Shown here one piece after another: positions 52,667 through 55,868 of a stretch of 55,868 bases of DNA. The notes under the pieces were generated by a model. It searched no databases, was not told the origin of the DNA, and worked only from the letters and a program-made list of their open reading frames with translations. Every line of letters begins with the position of its first letter. The first letter of the stretch is position 1. The stretch lies in contig NZ_CALEMI010000025.1 in NCBI RefSeq assembly GCF_937910895.1, positions 1 to 55,868 of the forward strand, given 5' to 3'. The DNA is from an uncultured Dokdonia sp. (GTDB taxonomy: Bacteria > Bacteroidota > Bacteroidia > Flavobacteriales > Flavobacteriaceae). The position numbers were made by a program, and so were the translations under genes.

Positions 52667-52667
52667 C

Positions 52668-52976
52668 CTAAGCAGGTCGCCTTATCGCTTTTTTATAAGA
52701 GGAAAGTCCGGACACCATAGAGTAGCATAGCGGCTAACGGCCGTCACACTGAACTTGTTTCAGTGTAGGACAAGTGCAACAGAAAGAATGTACAGGTCAT
52801 GCTGTAGTGAAACCAGGTAAACTCTATGCGGTGCAATGTCAAGTATACCCGCAGTTAAGTGCTACTCGCGCGTTGTGGGAGGGTAGGCAGATGGAGGTGT
52901 TTAGTAATAAGCATCCTAGATAAATGATAAGGGTTACATTCGTGTAATACAGAATCCGGCTTATAGACCTGCTTTT
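52668..52976 (+). ncRNA. rnpB: RNase P RNA
   Basis: P1 is formed by AAGCAGGTC (52670-52678) and GACCTGCTT (52966-52974). The conserved core is present: GAGGAAAGTCCGGAC ahead of CACCATAGAG near the 5' end, GTGCAACAGAAAG in the middle, and AGAATCCGGCTTATAGACC at the 3' end, the type A consensus. This is the catalytic RNA that matures tRNA 5' ends. Ends are accurate within a few bases. Confidence 0.93.
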
Positions 52977-52981
52977 TAATA

Positions 52982-53037
52982 AAACTCAATTTTGAGAAGT
53001 CCGAAAGACACACTCAACATTGTAAGTTGAATTCATT
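52982..53037. repeat. Diverged copy of the 85-bp intergenic repeat
   Basis: Starts AAACTCAATTTTGAGAAGTC (identical to 3147-3166) and continues with AAGTTGAATTCATTCCGCTTT, aligning in order with the copies at 6382 and 25111. Lies immediately after rnpB. Confidence 0.65.
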
Positions 53038-53108
53038 CCGCTTTTTTAACTAGTTTCAAAGTTTCTAATTTTTTTTACATCATTTTCAGGTATTAAACTT
53101 CCTAAAAA

Positions 53109-53122
53109 GGGACATTTACCCC
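53109..53122. promoter_or_regulatory. GGGACATTTACCCC, candidate operator
   Basis: Resembles GGGGCATTTGCCCC at 47430 with matching layout (GGGRCATTTRCCCC). 23 nt lie between it and the -7 box at 53146, unlike the 39 nt seen for the other two sites. Confidence 0.4.
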
Positions 53123-53145
53123 ATAAAAAAGTTGTAGCCTCATCG

Positions 53146-53153
53146 TAGTTTTG
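53146..53153 (+). promoter_or_regulatory. -7 box of the small gene at 53205
   Basis: TAGTTTTG matches TAnnTTTG. The leader carries TATCTCACTAAAACA as in the T9SS gene at 47350. Confidence 0.5.
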
Positions 53154-53204
53154 CATCAGAATTGTTGGTAAGACAATTTTATCTCACTAAAACACTTATA
53201 AATT

Positions 53205-53459
53205 ATGCCAAATTACGCACAAGGAACAACAACTTGGACACAACTGACAAGCTATCAAGCGCTTTGGGATCCAAAAATCGATTTAGGAAAGTTTTACTTT
53301 ACTACATTTCAAGGCAATAGAGAGGAAACGCCATATATGAATGCAGAGAATTTTGCAAGAGTCATCGATATTTTAAGAAACGAAAAGCCAGTGTATGGTA
53401 ATTCAAGTACAGGATCTGTAACAACACAAACAGAAGCTGTAGGCGAAGAAGAAAGTTAG
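53205..53459 (+). CDS. Small soluble protein of unknown function
   Basis: 84 residues, no signal peptide or membrane helix. Begins MPNYAQGTTTWTQL, contains DLGKFYFTTFQGNREETPYMN, and has an acidic tail (VGEEES). The gene is well equipped: promoter box, leader motif shared with another gene, and a strong terminator, so it is likely expressed. No family recognised. Confidence 0.65.
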   Translation: MPNYAQGTTTWTQLTSYQALWDPKIDLGKFYFTTFQGNREETPYMNAENFARVIDILRNEKPVYGNSSTGSVTTQTEAVGEEES

Positions 53460-53485
53460 GCATTTATAATTACACTAAACTTGAT

Positions 53486-53519
53486 AAAAGGATGCTGTTT
53501 TTGATAACAGCATCCTTTT
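53486..53519 (+). terminator. Terminator of the small gene at 53205
   Basis: AAAAGGATGCTGTT pairs with AACAGCATCCTTTT; loop TTTGAT. Confidence 0.9.
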
Positions 53520-53631
53520 TAATTTTATAATAGTTCGTATGTTATGACTATATGAACTTTCTTTTTCTGTAATAACTTTATATAGTTTCGCTTTAAGCGA
53601 AAAAAGAATTCAACAGAAATCTTCTAATTTT

Positions 53632-54195
53632 TTACTCTTCCTCATCACTTTCTGGCCATACAAAAAAGCTAAAAGCATTGCCACCATAATGCCGGGTTTC
53701 GACATAATGGGTTACATGATCCATTTTAGTCTGTTTGCTGTGTTCTATAATAAGGGTCCCGTCAGGATCTAATAATTGATTCTCAAAAATAAGCTTCGCT
53801 ATTTTTTCAAATTCTTCCAAAGGAATATCATACGGTGGATCTGCAAAAATGATATCATAGGTTCCAGATGCACGTTCTAAATATTTAAAGACATCGCTTT
53901 TGATTGTTTGGATGGTCTCAAAATCAAATTCTTCTGCTGTTTTATTGATAAATTGTACACAGTGGTAATTTGAATCTACAGCGACAATTTTCTGTGATCC
54001 TCTAGAAGCAAACTCATAACTTATGTTTCCTGTACCTGCAAAGAGGTCTAAGACGTTTAATGAACTGATATGGTATTGACTACGTATGATATTGAACAAG
54101 GCTTCTTTTGCCATATCTGTCGTAGGACGTGTAGGTAGCTTTTTAGGTGCTTTTACACGACGTCCTTTATGCTTTCCAGAAATAATTCGTGTCAT
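53632..54195 (-). CDS. rsmD: 16S rRNA guanine-N2 methyltransferase RsmD
   Basis: 187 residues, full length. MTRIISGKHKGRRV, RPTTDMAKEALFNI, motif I VLDLFAGTGNISYE and catalytic motif DIIFADPPYDIP are all RsmD. It methylates G966 (E. coli numbering) of 16S rRNA using SAM. It overlaps the preceding DUF3822 gene by 4 nt (ATGA). Confidence 0.93.
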   Translation of the reverse strand: MTRIISGKHKGRRVKAPKKLPTRPTTDMAKEALFNIIRSQYHISSLNVLDLFAGTGNISYEFASRGSQKIVAVDSNYHCVQFINKTAEEFDFETIQTIKSDVFKYLERASGTYDIIFADPPYDIPLEEFEKIAKLIFENQLLDPDGTLIIEHSKQTKMDHVTHYVETRHYGGNAFSFFVWPESDEEE

Positions 54196-54992
54196 ATACG
54201 TGTGCTTAAAATATAATCGCTAACAGGAATTATACTTGTTAGGTTTTCTTTGATTTTCAGATGACGTATGTATTTATAAGCTATTCCATACATAGGATCA
54301 TCTTTTTGTATATGCCCTGTAAGTATAACCGCTACGGTGTCTGGATTTAATTCTAATTGCTCTAGCGTAAATAGAGTATAGTACATAAAGTCTTCTTTTG
54401 AATGGAAGTCGTACGCATTGGCAAGCAGTAGTTTCTTTTTATGAGTCACTATGAGATCAAAACTATTTTTATGTACATGAATATGGACTCGAGGCGATAC
54501 ATCCTGTACTTCTTTTTCTAACGTATGTTTGATAAAGAGTGAGATCCCGTGGTAATAATCAAAAGCGCCAAAGGTATCAAAAAAGAAATTATTGATATTG
54601 GCATAGGGAATGTATACCGTAATGATCTCTTGTGTATCCAAACGATCATAGGCAATAAAATCTGTTGGCAGAATTTTGGTGTTAAATTTTAAATAATCCG
54701 TTAACTTTTCAGGATCAAACACAGCCTCAGGAACCAGCGTAAATAAGTGATTGATATAAATTACTTCTACTTTTTTATACGATTCCTGTAATTCAGGATA
54801 GGTAGTAAAAATGGAAGTAACTTCTCCTAATAATGTCGCAGGGTTTACTTTTTGCTCAAACGTGATGGTTTTATAGGTAATGACCTCTTTTGTAGCAACA
54901 TTTTGGGTGCAAAAAGAAAGTCCATCTAAGCATACTTGGATGGACAATTTCTTTGATATGGTATGTAATTGACTATTATTCGTCATTTGCAC
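54192..54992 (-). CDS. DUF3822 family protein
   Basis: 266 residues, soluble; a possible start is also the third codon (54986). LSIQVCLDGLSFCTQN and LILANAYDFHSKEDFMYYTLFTLEQLELN-like segments fit DUF3822, a Bacteroidota family of unknown function with an actin/ASKHA-like composition that commonly neighbours rsmD. The first codons overlap the upstream gene by 17 nt. Confidence 0.75.
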   Translation of the reverse strand: MQMTNNSQLHTISKKLSIQVCLDGLSFCTQNVATKEVITYKTITFEQKVNPATLLGEVTSIFTTYPELQESYKKVEVIYINHLFTLVPEAVFDPEKLTDYLKFNTKILPTDFIAYDRLDTQEIITVYIPYANINNFFFDTFGAFDYYHGISLFIKHTLEKEVQDVSPRVHIHVHKNSFDLIVTHKKKLLLANAYDFHSKEDFMYYTLFTLEQLELNPDTVAVILTGHIQKDDPMYGIAYKYIRHLKIKENLTSIIPVSDYILSTRI

Positions 54993-55629
54993 CGTAACTC
55001 TTCGGCCAGTTTCCGTTAGTAGTTATTTTATCTAGAGATCCTACGGTAAGGGCATCTCCATTTACACCATCTACAGAAATTACTTGCTTTTCTTTAGTGA
55101 CATAATCTCTAGGCTGATCATAAAGAAGTACATCTTTAAGTACTTTTATTTCAAATACAGGGAAGTCAATATTACTTTTATTGATAGTACCTGTTTTAAT
55201 TTCAAATTTAGCATTTGCTCCTTCAATAGGAACATTGATCATTGTTTTATAACGATCTGAATCTCCAAATAAAGAATCCTTTACAGATCTGAAACCTAAA
55301 GTATCTATGATCGTAATCTCTTTATAAGTATCAACTTTAAAAGCTTTTGTTTGCTCTTCATCTAGTACAGTTGAATCTCTACGTTGTGTTAATGTAAACT
55401 TGGCAGTATCTATAAAACGAACTAATTTATCAAAATCTGCTTGGTAGGTACCAGTTACTTTTTTGTAAGCCATTTCAGAAACACGCAGGTCGCGTAAGTT
55501 CTCGATAGCCATTTTGTACCTTTTTTCTTTAATCTCATTAAATTTTACTTCTCCATAGATGGCATTAAAAAGTAAATATGATAATACACCTATGATTACC
55601 CAAAGTACAAGTTGCAGAACAATTTTCAT
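54976..55629 (-). CDS. Membrane-anchored protein of unknown function, rsmD operon
   Basis: 217 residues: one N-terminal membrane helix (about 4-23), helical linker (EIKEKRYKMAIENLRDLR), then a soluble domain with a repeated DTYKEITIIDTLG and VEGANAKFEIKTGTI pattern. No family recognised. First gene of the operon with DUF3822 and rsmD; its promoter box is at 55666-55673. Confidence 0.75.
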   Translation of the reverse strand: MKIVLQLVLWVIIGVLSYLLFNAIYGEVKFNEIKEKRYKMAIENLRDLRVSEMAYKKVTGTYQADFDKLVRFIDTAKFTLTQRRDSTVLDEEQTKAFKVDTYKEITIIDTLGFRSVKDSLFGDSDRYKTMINVPIEGANAKFEIKTGTINKSNIDFPVFEIKVLKDVLLYDQPRDYVTKEKQVISVDGVNGDALTVGSLDKITTNGNWPKSYGANDE

Positions 55630-55665
55630 TCGTAGAGGTTTTTAATATTAGTTTACGTATACTCG

Positions 55666-55673
55666 CAAATCTA
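55666..55673 (-). promoter_or_regulatory. -7 box of the rsmD operon
   Basis: TAGATTTG on the minus strand, matching TAnnTTTG, about 37-44 nt from the first start codon. Confidence 0.5.
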
Positions 55674-55746
55674 CAATTTTTTTTTATTCGTAAAAACATA
55701 TTAAGATATTTTCCTTCGTTATATTTAACCCACCTAATATCTACTT

Positions 55747-55868
55747 ATGTCTACAGACCCTTCTTCGTTTTATAAACTCATGTGTACAGACTTCCCGTAT
55801 ACGCCTACTATAAAGCAAGATATCCTTTTACAAAAGCTTTCAAATTTCCTTTTAGACAGTAATTATGA
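55747..55868 (+). CDS. Helicase-like ATPase, N-terminal fragment (runs off the window)
   Basis: About 40 codons from the ATG at 55747: MSTDPSSFYKLMCTDFPY, then PTIKQDILLQKLSNFLLDS. The PT-x-x-QD-x-x-L pattern close to the start is typical of the region just ahead of the Walker A motif in Flavobacterial RecD-like/AAA helicases that neighbour rsmD. The Walker motif itself is beyond the edge, so the call is tentative. Divergent from the rsmD operon. Confidence 0.55.
   Translation, partial: MSTDPSSFYKLMCTDFPYTPTIKQDILLQKLSNFLLDSNY

Larger units (their letters stand above)
52595..53204. other. Non-coding interval holding rnpB, a repeat copy and a promoter
   Basis: No protein gene is supportable. 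The plus-strand frame at 52470-52730 is an overlap artefact with rnpB. The interval contains the rnpB promoter and gene, the diverged 85-bp repeat (52982-53037) and the promoter of the small gene at 53205. Confidence 0.65.

Overview
The window reads as an AT-rich Bacteroidota chromosome segment, most likely a marine member of Flavobacteriaceae. The pointers are type IX secretion C-terminal domains, DUF4252, 2TM-domain and LytTR signalling proteins, lipoproteins with short lipoboxes, a PKHD hydroxylase, and repeated matches to the Bacteroidota -7 promoter element TAnnTTTG just upstream of genes (uvrA, rnpB, SulP and others). No genus is claimed. The first 350 bases do not belong with the rest: they are GC-richer and encode, on the minus strand, the N-terminal domain of a proteobacterial-type flagellin that starts exactly after the usual start codon. 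Both window edges cut genes, so this is probably a draft contig with a chimeric left end.

Layout. 0.9-14.2 kb is almost entirely minus strand and rich in exported proteins and peptidases: S41 peptidase, membrane LytTR regulator, HExxH metallopeptidase, DUF1853 protein, LprI-like protein, PKHD hydroxylase, a small HExxH protein, M1 aminopeptidase, four-helix bundle protein, M28 peptidase, CBM9-like lipoprotein, TolB-like propeller and a CDP-alcohol phosphatidyltransferase. 14.7-20.1 kb holds uvrA with a downstream membrane gene, an ECF sigma factor with a 49-residue satellite ORF, and two short GG-leader cysteine-rich peptides. 20.7-36.2 kb has nth/bcp, a conserved Bacteroidota protein, an MBL hydrolase, a TlpA-like lipoprotein, a GAF-type protein, an HD domain fused to a Pycsar-effector-like membrane domain, a phosphoesterase fused to an outer-membrane barrel, and a gene broken at an A9 tract. 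36.3-42.7 kb holds a methyltransferase coupled to a GH9 cellulase-like lipoprotein, a T9SS-exported endonuclease I, an amine oxidase, a GNAT and a YbjQ protein. 43.1-45.2 kb is an ECF sigma / anti-sigma-like / two DUF4252 operon. 45.6-55.9 kb holds a T9SS protein with an internal duplication, a SulP transporter, a histidine kinase with three 2TM domains, rnpB, a small protein, rsmD with two companion genes, and the start of a helicase-like gene.

Across the window lies a layer of dispersed sequence elements that gene annotation does not explain: eleven perfect copies of the palindrome GCTTTCGCGAAAGC in coding and intergenic DNA, a hairpin-bearing repeat inserted in frame in two genes, a four-copy intergenic repeat of about 85 bp, two local tandem duplications, and a GGGGC-N4/5-GCCCC-like inverted repeat upstream of three promoters, two of them at the same 39-nt distance from the -7 box. 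I see no CRISPR array, no intact insertion sequence, no prophage and no tRNA or rRNA gene.
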